64,000 bases of DNA, from positions 62,001 through 126,000 of the forward strand of contig JAETXT010000009.1 of assembly GCA_019188255.1 (NCBI GenBank), in the 5' to 3' direction. Shown here piece by piece: positions 12,950 to 23,305 of this stretch (positions are counted from its first letter, which is position 1; each line of letters opens with the position of its first letter). The stretch comes from Verticillium longisporum. Taxonomy: Eukaryota; Ascomycota; Sordariomycetes; Glomerellales; Plectosphaerellaceae. The translations under genes and the position numbers were made by a program. The notes under the pieces were generated by a model. The model was not told the DNA's origin. It did no database searches and saw nothing but the letters and a program-made list of their open reading frames with translations.

Positions 12950-14687
12950 TCAAAGGGGGCTTTCGGTATCCGTTCTGGAAAACTCAGGGCCTCCACCGAT
13001 TACCAGTTCTGCAGATTCGTTTGCTTCGGAACTGGACTCCAACTTTGTGGTCGCATCATCCCAGTCAGATGTTTCCTTCTTGCCTGACACGAAGACCAGG
13101 CGCATGTAATACCGGTTGTCTTTTGCGTTGATAGCGTCCCTGGTCATTTGAATCAGGGCATCGATCTGCTCGTCGTTGAGACCACGAAGAGTGAACTTGG
13201 CGCGGTCAATGTGAGAGATGTAATCGTGTAGGACCTGGCGAAAGAGGGCTCCGGCCACTTTCCTCTTCAACCAGCTCTGGGTTGGACGTTAGCTGGGTAG
13301 GGCTTCGATATTCTCTTCAAGATGATGAAACTCACCATATCCTGTTGTTGGCCAATAGGGACCAATTGGGTCATGACCTCAACTTCGGTGAAACCAGCGG
13401 CACCAAGCGCATCTACCAGGTCCTCCACAGGATGAACATTCTTGAGATCCGGCAGAGTCTCCTTGCAGAGAAGTCGGAAGAAAATATTCAGCGGATGATC
13501 GAAGTTCTCCGGCTCGTCCCGCTTCCGGACTATGGGTTCGAACGCTTGAATTTCAAGATAACCCCCGTTGTTGAGGGCCCTATGTATCACATCGTTAATT
13601 CAAACCTACTTTCGAGGAACCGATGTAGAACCCACGAGTAGCAAGTATCCAGGAGATAGTTCCGATCTGTGACTTGAGCGATAGCGTGGCTGACCCGTAT
13701 CATGTCCACCAGGTCGTCCGATGTGGCGCGAGATCCGACGGGAGGGCCATGGACAATGTTCATGTCGACGAAGTGAAGGTTTGGCGGCATAGGCGTAGGC
13801 TCTATCGTGAGCAGGTCATCGTACCTATCCCCTGCGTATATATCCGTCCCGAGACGTCCACATTTCCCGGCAACTGGAACGATGTTAGCACCATCATAGA
13901 GCAACTCCTGTTGATGCTGGTACGAACCGTCAGAGGCCCAGACGCCGCTCCCCGCGCCCAAGTCGAGGAAGCTCTTTGAGGCAGGTTCGATGAGAGACAG
14001 ACAAGGTTGGCTATATAGCTTCATCTGCAAAGTATGGCGTGTATTCTCGGACGAGGTCCTGGCGTAGACGAATTTGAGGTTGTCTTCGTCAAGGCGTCCT
14101 ATAAGGTCGCCAGGAAGCCCAAGACCAAATGTAGCCAAGCCAATTGAGCCAGGGGTTCTGAGCAGAACTTTGAAATAGTTCATGTGCCTCTTGTAAGCAA
14201 TGATTCCCGGGCCCTGTGGAAGCTTGCGAGGGAAAGAGCAATACAATGAGGCACCCTGATTCACGGAATACAGAAAGTCAGCTCCACTGCAAGTGCTGGG
14301 CTCAAGTGGTGACAAGAAGTGCGGGTGCCTTACCAGTCCCTTCACGGTAGTTGAGGTAGATGAAATCGACTCATCCTCCGAAGAGTTGGCGGGAGGAGAC
14401 GGCGATCTCGCTGCGGGTGCAATCACCTCGTTTCCGTTGGGTGTGTGACTGCTGTCGGCGGTGCAAGGCTGGTCGTCTAAGGGGGCCGGTTTATCTTGGG
14501 TAACAGGAGTCCGCGTGTCACTCGTTTTCTGTCGCTTGGCCGTAGGAACTCCTTTGTTCTTGCCGTCTCGCATCTTGACTACGGTTTTGTGTGCCCGCTT
14601 TTGTTTACGGACACGCGATTCCGGCTCTTGCGTTCGATGGGCGGACTGATAAAGAGCGAATCTCAGGAGGGATTCTGGGTCAGACAT
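12950..14687 (-). CDS. LaeA-like SAM-dependent methyltransferase
   Basis: Complement of exons 13636-14687, 13336-13579 and 12950-13276 (540 aa). The first ~120 residues are basic and Ser/Pro-rich, as in nuclear LaeA-like proteins. The SAM-binding motif I is FLDLGAGSGVWA; later come GTDIYAGD, CYSALNNGGYLEIQAFE (post-motif glycine pair) and a C-terminal SWLKRKVAGALF block typical of this family. The last two introns (13580-13635, 13277-13335) have good donors and restore frame exactly. A further 54 nt stretch at 13874-13927 also looks like an intron, with a CTAAC branch site and CAG end. Removing it shortens the gap between motif I and GTDI from 28 to 10 residues, nearer family norms, and gives 522 aa. 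Substrate unknown; many relatives influence secondary metabolism and development. Confidence 0.8.
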
Positions 14688-16118
14688 GTGGGTAGCTGGT
14701 AAACGTCTTTGCGGTCATGGATGATTGTATGGTAAATGGAGGAGAAGGATTGAAACGTAGGACGAGGGCGGAGGCAAAGCAGACGGCAGACGACTTCTGA
14801 GAGGTATGCACAAGTAAGGTATGGTGGCGTGAATGGTTGTCCGAGCACCGCGTCGCGGTAAAGACGAGTTTATAACAGGCAACAACTCTTTCTCTCCGGC
14901 GGCAGGCACAAGAGCTCTTTCCAGTGCACGCCAGAATAGAGGCGATGCCGTGTCCTGGTCGATGCTTGGATCGAGGGCAACTGCTCAAGGAGCTCTAGGG
15001 GAAGGAGCCATTACCTGGGTAAGGTACCTAAGCTAGGAATCTCGATTAAGGGACTATGTGTCATCCCATTCTGGATTTATGTACGCATATTCACCTCTGA
15101 TAACGAATAGCTGCCTACTGTACACGAGAAGAACTTGGTCGCCGGGCGATCAGGCTGCACTGAATGAGTGGTGGTTACCCTCCTTCCCCTCGTCTGAGGC
15201 CTACGATGTTGGAGAACACTGATACAGTGGACGGGTTAAAGCAGGCGTCTGCATGCGTGAAAAGAGCATAAACAGTTTGCGACGAGACTTTCGAGCATCA
15301 GTGGTTTCCGTATCGCATAACTTACAATGCATACTGCTGGATGCCATGCATTGTGATGTGTCCGGTTCAATATTCATATACTTGAGATGGTGTCACTCCA
15401 GAGGCCTGGTCGCGCTCAGAGTGCCGAGACAAGCCACGCGATACCTTGCCGTCTTGAGATGGACGGTCATAAAGCATGACGGAGCTCGCGAGCTGATGAG
15501 CGCATGACGGGTAAGACGGCAGTGGCCTCGAAGATCTCGAAGATGGGACGAAGAAACAAATGCGCAGAGCCGACGGCTCGTAATGGTGCGACGTCGACAT
15601 GTCGAGATAGAGTGCCTTACATAAGGCTGGCAGGCAGGCCGTGGCCCAATTGCCAAGCCAGAGAGATGCGGGATGCGGCAGCTTAAGATACCCGGCCCCT
15701 GCGTAGTGCCTAGGGGGGCGCCCCGCGCCAGCCCCATTAGCAGAGTGACCCCCCCTGCTTCTTACACTCACCAATGGTCGACCCCAATCCCTCCACGCGG
15801 ACGTTGGTCCTCTTTCCAAAGCACGACGATCCATGCACACTGCTACCCCTCGGTCATTCACAAGCTTCCTCTCGCTCTTCCGATCGCCATCAGGGCTCAT
15901 CAGGCCTTTGAAATGCTTCCAGGAACGGTCTAGATCCTCAACCCACGCACCCTGGCCCCCGGGATGAGTGCCCAAAGCTACTCGACTCCGTGGCCATCAA
16001 CGTACGTCCGCCCATGGCGCGGTTGTCCATGATAAAAGGGCTCATGCTCTCCCGTGCAGCAACATGGCCGTTGTTGCCTTGCCACGCCACTTTCCCCGAG
16101 CTCGAATTGCCAGCCACC
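14688..16118. other. Divergent intergenic region between methyltransferase and phytase
   Basis: No convincing gene. A 202-codon minus-strand frame at 15367-15975 has no recognisable motif and was rejected. A TACCT/AGGTA-rich motif lies at 15011-15037. Confidence 0.5.
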
Positions 16119-18489
16119 ATGGGTCTGAAGCCTCTCGCTTTCACCGCGGCCTACGTTGCCCTCGCCACCCAGCCCTGGCTGTCAGCTGCCGTCGAGCTCC
16201 AACTCAATGTAACGGCCTACACGTCCGGTCTCGTAGAGTCGGACGCCACGGCTGTCTACTACTCCGAGTCACAGCCCTTGCTCATCAGCAACGATGGTGG
16301 TGCCTCAACCGGTGGCTTTCACACCTGGGACCTCGATGGCGATGCACCTCTGCAAGCACTAAAGAGCGTGAACACCGGCAGGACCAAGCTTGTGGCGGCT
16401 GTCCACGATGTTGGCGGCAGAGATATTCTCGTTTCAATCCCAGCGACTACCTCCATCCTCAGTGCGTACGAACTTCCGTCTCTGAAGGAGCTCGATGATG
16501 CCCGTTTTGTCGCTCTCGGAGATTGGTCGGCCTTGTGCTCCTGGAAGGCTCCCAGCGCCAACAACTACGTCTACCTCTTTGGCAAGAGCTCAGGTCACCA
16601 GTACTTGGTCCGCGAAGCTGGCGAGTCTGTCGAGTTTGTCGAGGTATGGTTTGGCTATGCTAGCTGTCCTGGATCCATGCTGATGCCGCCAGGTCCAATC
16701 CTTCGACGTCCCCACGGAATTTGCTGGATGCGCGGTTTCTAGAAAGCAATCCAAGTTGATCCTCACACCGAATGACGGTGACGAAATTCACCAAATCGAT
16801 CTTGCTGAATCGACTTCTACCCCTGAGCTCTCTGTCCTTGGTAAGACTGAGGACACAGCTACAGGCATAGCTGTATACACATCTCCGGGAACTGACGCCG
16901 ATTACCTCTTTATCGCGCAGGAGGGCACTGTTACTGTTTACCGCTATCCATTTGAACTTGTCGGTACACTGGCCCTGACGGGCCTCGAGGACATTGAGGT
17001 CGAAGGCATCAGCCTTTACCAGGCCGCGACCTCCAAGTACCCCCTTGGCGCGCTAGGCTTTGCGGCCGAGGCCGACAATTTTGAAGGTTTCGGCCTCAGT
17101 TCGCTCGAAAACATCTGGGAAGGCCTCGGTGTCGAGCCCAACACTGAGTATGATCCACGAGCTCTTCTCGGCTGTCGGAAACGGGATCCCATCTGCGACG
17201 CTTGTTCCAACAACGGTTTCTGCACAACAAATTCTACTGCGTGCACGTGTTTCTCTGGCTTTGCCGGCGCCAGCTGTAGCGACTTTACATGCCAAGATAA
17301 CTGCTCTGGTCGTGGAACCTGCGTCGGCCCCAACGTTTGCCAATGTGAGAAGGGCTGGGGTGGTCTGCACTGCTCCTTTCTGCTCGTCGAGCCGGCCTTT
17401 GAGACGGAAGCGAACGGCAACGATGGTGACGATCCGGCCATTTGGATATCCCCTGATTCTCCCGAGAAATCCCGCATCATCACAACGACCAAGTCTGAGG
17501 CTGGTGCTGGCTTGGGAGTCTTCGACCTGGAAGGCAAGCTCCTTCAAATCTTCCCCGCTGGCCAGCCGAACAATGTTGATGTCATATACAACTTCAACCT
17601 TGGCAACAGAACTGTTGACCTCGCTTATGCAGCATGCCGTGCTGATGATACCCTCTGGTGAGATCCTAGACAATGTGCCCAGCAGTGTACAGTACATGGC
17701 AAGCTAACCAGCAACAGTTTGTTTGAGATCACGGCCGATGGTGTTCTGAAGGATATAGCTGGTAGCAGCCAGCCTGCCAAGGTTGAGGACGGCCTGTACG
17801 GTTCGTGCGTCTACCGCTCTCGCAAGACTGGCAAGCAATATCTCTTTGTCAATGAAAAGACGGCACGGTACATGCAATACGAGCTCACTGCTTCTGCCAA
17901 TGGAACCCTCGAGACGACACTTGTGCGGGAGTTCCAGGGCGGCTCGGGCGGTCAGGTCGAAGGGTGCGTCTCTGATGAGGAAAATGGATGGGTGTGGATC
18001 GGCGAGGAACCATCAGCCCTCTGGCGATATGATGCGGAACCCGACTCGGAACCGACCGGCGTTCGTGTCGCATACGTCGGCGACGGCCTTCTCTGGGGTG
18101 ATGTCGAAGGCGTCACCTTGGTATTCGGCAAGACGCCAGAAGAAGGCTACCTTTTCGTGTCTGCCCAGGGTGTCAGCGCCTACAATGTCTATCGCCGCGC
18201 CAGCCCTCACGTGTACGTCATGACTTTCACCCTCATTGACTCGGCGGACGGCCAGATCGACCACGTTTCGAACACCGACAGTCTTGCCGCTGTTGGCGCC
18301 AATTTGGGCCCAGGCTTCCCTCACGGTCTGCTCGTTGTGCACGATGACACGAATGAGATGCCGGGTGGAGGAGCTGATGTCCAAGCCAGTTATAAGGTTG
18401 TTGGCCTGGATAAAATTCTTGGCGCAGAGCCGTTCAAGGGGCTGAATCTACTTGACGGCATCGACCCGAACTGGGACCCTCGGGCTTGA
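16119..18489 (+). CDS. Secreted double beta-propeller 3-phytase with EGF-like linker
   Basis: Exons 16119-16643, 16693-17657 and 17718-18489, 753 aa. The start ATG 16119 has a strong context (cagccaccATGG) and opens directly into a signal peptide ending near LSAA; an upstream in-frame ATG at 15990 would bury it. Residues about 27-330 look like a first, diverged propeller. Next is a Cys-rich linker with EGF-like spacing (CDACSNNGFC, CTCFSGFAGASC, CQDNCSGRGTC, CQCEKGWGGLHC). A second propeller follows with the phytase signatures GDDPAIW and NNVDV. Beta-propeller phytases release phosphate from myo-inositol hexakisphosphate using calcium, so a role in extracellular phosphate scavenging is inferred. 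Donors GTATGG and GTGAGA both restore frame exactly. Confidence 0.88.
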
Positions 18490-20432
18490 GCAGGCTGATC
18501 GCCACTACCACCATACGGGTAGTATCACATACCGCATTTATCGTATTTCTCCTGGCGCTGCCTGTCGCAAAATATTTGCGATACCTGAGGATCCCGATGC
18601 GATGGATAGGGCATTGGCCTGGTGCGACCTCTAGAACTTCAGACATGTAAACCTTTCACGGGCAGCCACTAGAAGTAGTAGCGGCATGGTCTGCCCTTCA
18701 AGAACCCCACGAGTGTCCGAGATATCCTGCGCGGTGCTTTGAATATGTCAGTTCACAGTCAGTACTCCATACCGGGGACGCATGTGCATGACCTTGTTGT
18801 GGACATGTGACTAATAAATGACCTGTCTCGATGGCTTGAAGGGGCTGCAGTACTGGCTCCCGACGAAGGAGGTGTGGCCGTGTCAAAACTCGCTTTGGAC
18901 ACTGAAGTTATTTGAAACCATTGCCGACTATGCTACACTCCTTTTGATGCTTGTTTGGGAATCTCGGGCCGCGTTGTGAATGCCATTGCTGCCGCCCTCA
19001 CAGTAGACCGCGGCAGGCCAGATCAGGGTGTTACTGTCAGTGCTTGATTTGGAGCAGAGTGAAGAGGTCTTCCACGTCCGCAGGCAATTGATAATAGGTA
19101 TGGGGTCGGAATACATCTGAATTCTGGCCCTCCGCAGCTTGGAGGGCCCTCCGCGGTCCTTATATATACGTTCTCGTAGCTCTTAGCCCCTGACTAGCCC
19201 CCTGTGCCGTGGCTCCGCAGGGGCCTCCTGACAGTTACTCACCGTGACCTCGAGTTGAATCTACTGGGCATGTGTTTTCTCGGTCTGGAAATGGTCTGAA
19301 TTGTAGTTAAATGTGACAAACTGACGTCCTCCCGTATTCCAAACTTGATGCTGCCCTGCAGTACCCGGCTGTGACCGAACCAAGTGCCCTGGCATGTCTC
19401 GGCACACATGTCGTTTTGCGCACTTGGTAACCACATTTTAGGTACAGGGACGCTACTCCCTTCAGCTGTCAAGGCCGATCTTCAATAGAGCTGCATGTGG
19501 CGGCGTCCGAGTGGGGAGGGCCAATCACCACCTGGGGTCTTTTCCTATTCAGGAGCTCAATAGAGACTCGATCGGGTATTGAATAAGAGACTGAGGGACA
19601 CTGAGTACATGCTTGCACACCTTGGAGGTTAAACGATTAAGCAAGTTGTAATCATAATTGTTTCTTGAGCCAAGTTCACGCCAATTAGACCCCTTGTCAG
19701 GAAAGTGCGTAACTCGCGACCCCTGACTTTCACACTTGCCATCTAAGGGGACGCCTTGTAGCGACCCTCGAGAGCTTCAATGCTATCTGATCAGGAAGAA
19801 AGATAGCGTTCGACGGCTTTGTCCGCAAAGGCAGTCGGAGTGGTTCGCATGGGCTGGAATTTCACAACGGATCGCCCAAAGAAGTTCTGAATAAGCCTTG
19901 CGCTATTCAGACAGCACACCGAAGATGTGTCCATAAGTGATATCTGCCTTTGGCCTGCGAACCAGCCTTTGAACCAATGCATCCCGTGATCTCGGGTCGT
20001 TTGCTTCGTGATAGCCTCGATCTTTGAAGCAATCTTGACTTGCTTTTGTGTGCGTGTGATAGAGGCGTCGCCTTCCAAGGTAAGAGTCGCTGATGGATGT
20101 TCTGGCCCAGCGTAGTGTGCCTACCTTGGCCATCGATAATCGTGGCCACCAACTCCAGGCTCTCGTTATTGGGCTATTGAAATGAACAACCGACCCAGAT
20201 CAATAAAGCACAACTGCCTCAACATGAATTATAAAGATGTTGCTCAGATCGCCCCCAAGACCAGATAGTACTCTCTCTTCACTCGTCCCAGCTCCAACAT
20301 CATTGAGCCAAAGGTCGTCAGCCAACCTTGAGACAAGCAACTCTTTCAAGAACATCGAGTCCACCGCCACACGTTCACTACCCCTTAGACAAACCGAGTT
20401 GTTCCAACCCGTTCCCCTACCCAAACCTCAAA
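18490..20432. other. Intergenic region, relatively AT-rich
   Basis: About 1.9 kb that looks lower in GC than its neighbours, with many short frames and none protein-like. A TATATATA stretch sits near 19160. It could include decayed repeat sequence, but I recognise no element, terminal repeat or tRNA. Confidence 0.45.
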
Positions 20433-21041
20433 ATGAAGTTCCTCCTTTACGCCGCTGTCGTCGTGGCCGTCGCCAACGCTGCAGCGCTCCCCTTCGCCGA
20501 GCCCGGCAAGCCATGCTCACGCCCCGGACAGGGTTGCTGGAAGGCCAAGCGTGCCCCCGAGCCCATCGCCATGCCCGAGCCTGAGGCAATTGCCGAGGCC
20601 GATCCTCAGAAGCCATGCTCCCGACCTGGACAGGGTTGCTGGAAGGCCAAGCGTGCCCCCGAGCCCATCGCCATGCCCGAGCCTGAGGCTGTTGCCGAGG
20701 CTGACCCTCAGAAGCCCTGCTCCCGCCCTGGCCAAGGCTGCTGGAAGAACAAGAAGCGCACGCCCGAGCCCGTCGCTATGCCCGAGCCGGAGCCCGAGGC
20801 TGTTGCTGAGGCTGACCCTCAGAAGCCCTGCCCCCGACCTGGACAGGGCTGCTGGAAGAACAAGCGAACCCCGGAGCCCATTGCCATGCCTGAGCCGGAG
20901 CCCGAGGCCGTCGCTGAGGCTGCTCCCCAGAAGCCCTGCTCTCGCCCTGGCCAGGGGTGCTGGAAGAACAAGCGCAGCGCCGAGCCTGAGTTCGTCGCCA
21001 GCGAGTGTACGTCCTTTCTCTGCCGTCTGATGTCCAAGTGA
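20433..21041 (+). CDS. ppg1: Alpha-type mating pheromone precursor with five peptide repeats
   Basis: 202 aa as an uninterrupted frame. Residues 1-17 are a signal peptide (MKFLLYAAVVVAVANAA). Five repeats follow, each holding KPC(S/P)RPGQGCW. Each repeat ends in a Lys-Arg Kex2-type site (KAKR, KAKR, KNKKR, KNKR, KNKR). The repeats are separated by acidic Pro/Ala spacers such as EPIAMPEPEAVAEADPQ, made of X-Ala/X-Pro dipeptides suited to a STE13-type peptidase. Known Sordariomycete alpha pheromones share C-x3-G(Q/E)-x-CW, so the family is clear; the usual Trp just before the first Cys is replaced by Pro. There is a likely intron 21008-21119 (donor GTACGT, acceptor CAG) near the 3' end. Splicing it makes a TAA and ends the protein at VASE, leaving all repeats in exon 1. 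Expected to act as a secreted ligand of a Ste2-type receptor. Confidence 0.93.
   Translation: MKFLLYAAVVVAVANAAALPFAEPGKPCSRPGQGCWKAKRAPEPIAMPEPEAIAEADPQKPCSRPGQGCWKAKRAPEPIAMPEPEAVAEADPQKPCSRPGQGCWKNKKRTPEPVAMPEPEPEAVAEADPQKPCPRPGQGCWKNKRTPEPIAMPEPEPEAVAEAAPQKPCSRPGQGCWKNKRSAEPEFVASECTSFLCRLMSK
20508..20978 (+). repeat. Five tandem coding repeats of the pheromone precursor
   Basis: Five direct repeats of roughly 100 bp encode the peptide core plus spacer. The first two units are nearly identical in DNA, and units three to five share the Lys-Asn-Lys-Arg end. This pattern suggests expansion or homogenisation by unequal exchange. A repeat this regular is also prone to collapse in assembly. Confidence 0.9.
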
Positions 21042-22446
21042 ACGAACCCCGCCGTTGCACGCGGGGCCACAAGCAGCGGTTGATAGGTTGATCATTCATA
21101 CTGACGCTGGTATCAACAGAAGAACTAGGCACGTTTCCAACATGGATCGTACCCGGACGGACATCTTGTTGAGAGCACCAGGTAGGTAGCTACCCCGCTA
21201 ACACGGAATCTCGGCTCGTATGCTGACCAAACCAGAAACTTCCAGGATTCTGACCGGTGTTCAGTTCATGACCTTGAGGGTCAGGGGAGGAGGAGGAGGA
21301 AGGCAATAATCCAAGAGGAGCTCACAAAAAAAAAATCGGCAGAAAAAACTCGGCCCACGAAGCACCTCAAACACAGGGGGAAACACAGTAGAGCACCACA
21401 TTTTCACTTCTTCAAGCCCAATGCGACGGAATTCTTCAAGGAAGCAAGGAAACAGACAACTCATCTGCATCCCGGCCTTTGCCCGCCGCATTTCGGCTCT
21501 TCTATTTCCACATGGCGGTTTTTGTTTCGTCAGGCAACTTGACGCCGCTCTTTTCGAGGATGTATGTATCCCGTAGTCGATAGCTCTTGTATTGTATAAT
21601 CGTGCGGCCGAATGAGAATCACTGGGTTCCGCCACTGGTGCTGATATGCTGCCGGCTCGTAATAAGGATATCTCATGACAAGATGTGGTGAATAGCAGGA
21701 AGCAGATGTTGCAGCGCAACCAGAGATGCAGTCGTTCGATCCCCAGATGCTTGCTTAGCGCGTGATCTGGTGGGTCCTCTGCTTGTCGCGCAAACAGCAT
21801 CATCAGCCATGGGTGCGAGATATGACCACAGCCACGTCCCAGTTGTGTGAGGTTGCAACATGATGGATGGCTTGGTAACGATAGTGGTACCGGTTTAATG
21901 CTGTGAGTCTGTCACACAGTAGAACATCTCATCACGAGGGCTTAGCTACTAGCCCGCCTCATGCGCATCGAGATGCAGATATGTACGTTCAATCATTGCG
22001 ATCCTTCCCATGTGCCAAAAGGCAGGTAAGCACCGCACCCAAGATTGTTCGGTTTCCTCTCCATTCTGTATCCCCAGAGTTCGATGGTCGTGGGCTCAGC
22101 AAAGCGAACCTCGCATCAAGTTTGCATGGAAATCTGAATGTGATTTTTGCGTTGTTCATATTTGAATGAAGAGAGGAAAGGAAAACTGAAAAAGCCTGGC
22201 CGCCATGAGGAAATTTTGTAGGTGCTGCAGCGGGGTCCAGAATCTTTGACAGCCAATCAAAGCTTTCAAAATCCTAGCGAATCAACCATGCGGCTCATCC
22301 TCGGCAGAAGACGAGCGACCCTGGCTGGACTCAAGTGGGACCTCCCCGCGACCACATGTTCCGGTTCCTGGATGCCATCATCGCGGTCCTGCGCCCGACA
22401 AACTTACTCGTGACAGCTATTCTCGAGAACAGAACAATAGAACGCC
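21042..22446. other. 3' region of the pheromone gene and upstream of the coiled-coil gene
   Basis: Holds the likely pheromone 3' UTR, a short AGGTAGGTAGCTACC motif at 21180-21194 and an A-rich stretch near 21326. No further gene is supported. Confidence 0.5.
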
Positions 22447-23305
22447 ATGGCGGTCCCAACAACAATGGTCTCTGGAGCGCTGCCGAGGTTTCTGCTGCCG
22501 AAGCTCAGCTGGAACACGTCCGCAAAAACATCTCGATCTCTTTTGATCCCCGCGATCCAGTCCACGGCACCGTGGCAATCGCAAACCACTTCATTTCACA
22601 CTTTCAGACAGACGCCACAATGCAGGAGAGCCGGCTCCCTGCCATACCCTGCACCAAAGTCTTCCATGTTTCGGAAAACTTTCCACACGACGCCAGCAAG
22701 GCAGCGTGACCATCACTTCGACACCCTTAAGTTTGTCCAACGGCTCAAGGGCGAGGGCTTCACGGAGGAGCAAGCTGCTGCCATGATGAAGGTGCTCAAC
22801 GATGTCATTGAAGAGAGGTTTTTCTATCTTGATCTTTTCCTCCTTTCCGCACAGCTTGCTGACTGATGACCCCAGCATCCAAAATCTTACCCGCACAATG
22901 GTCCTTCGCGAAGACGCCGCCAAGGCCACTTATACCCAGAAAGTCGACTTCGCCAAGCTACGCTCCGAGCTTCTCTCCGCCGACAGCACTGAATCAAGTA
23001 CCACGCGTGCCGCCCACGAGCGCCTGTCCAACGACATTACCAAGCTGAGCAGCCGTCTGCGTGACGAGATCGGCCGTACGCAAGCCAGTGTGCGCCTCGA
23101 CCTCAACCTCGAGAAGGGCCGCATCCGAGAGGAAGCTGTGGGGCAGGAGTTGAAGATTAAGGAGACGGAAACCAAGATCGAACAGGAGGTGGCCGCGCTG
23201 CGGGAGAAGCTAGAGCAGGTCAAGTTCCAGACGCTGCAGTGGCTGATGGGCGTGTGTACTGGTTCTGCAGCGCTGCTGCTTGGTGCCTGGCGCTTGCTGA
23301 TGTAA
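22447..23305 (+). CDS. Mitochondrial inner-membrane coiled-coil protein, FMP32/CCDC90 (DUF1640) family
   Basis: Exons 22447-22817 and 22876-23305, 266 aa. The N-terminal ~80 residues are rich in Arg, Ser, Thr and Pro with few acids, as in a mitochondrial presequence. The mature part begins with DTLKFVQRLKGEGFTEEQAAAMMKVLNDVIEE, a hallmark of this family. A long heptad-rich coiled coil follows (about 120-240), ending in one transmembrane segment (WLMGVCTGSAALLLGAWRLLM) at the C-terminus. Yeast FMP32 and its relatives sit in the mitochondrial inner membrane and have been linked to respiratory-complex assembly. The 58 nt intron uses a weak GTTTTT donor but restores frame exactly across the conserved helix, so I trust it moderately. 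Confidence 0.85.

Noticed and set aside
13591..13620. Shorter 26-41 nt introns at the end of methyltransferase exon 1
   Set aside because: The 30 nt GTAGGT option gives the wrong frame, and the 26 and 41 nt options use weak donors and are very short. The 56 nt GTGGGT intron (13580-13635) is in frame and of normal size.
15367..15975. 202-codon minus-strand frame upstream of the phytase
   Set aside because: No motif, no family resemblance and mixed low complexity; overlaps other chance frames.
18490..20432. Possible decayed transposon in the AT-richer gap
   Set aside because: No terminal repeats, target duplications or transposase fragments could be found by eye.
21690..21760. Possible tRNA, because of a GTTCGATCCCC stretch
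   Set aside because: No matching D-arm, anticodon stem or acceptor stem could be folded around it.
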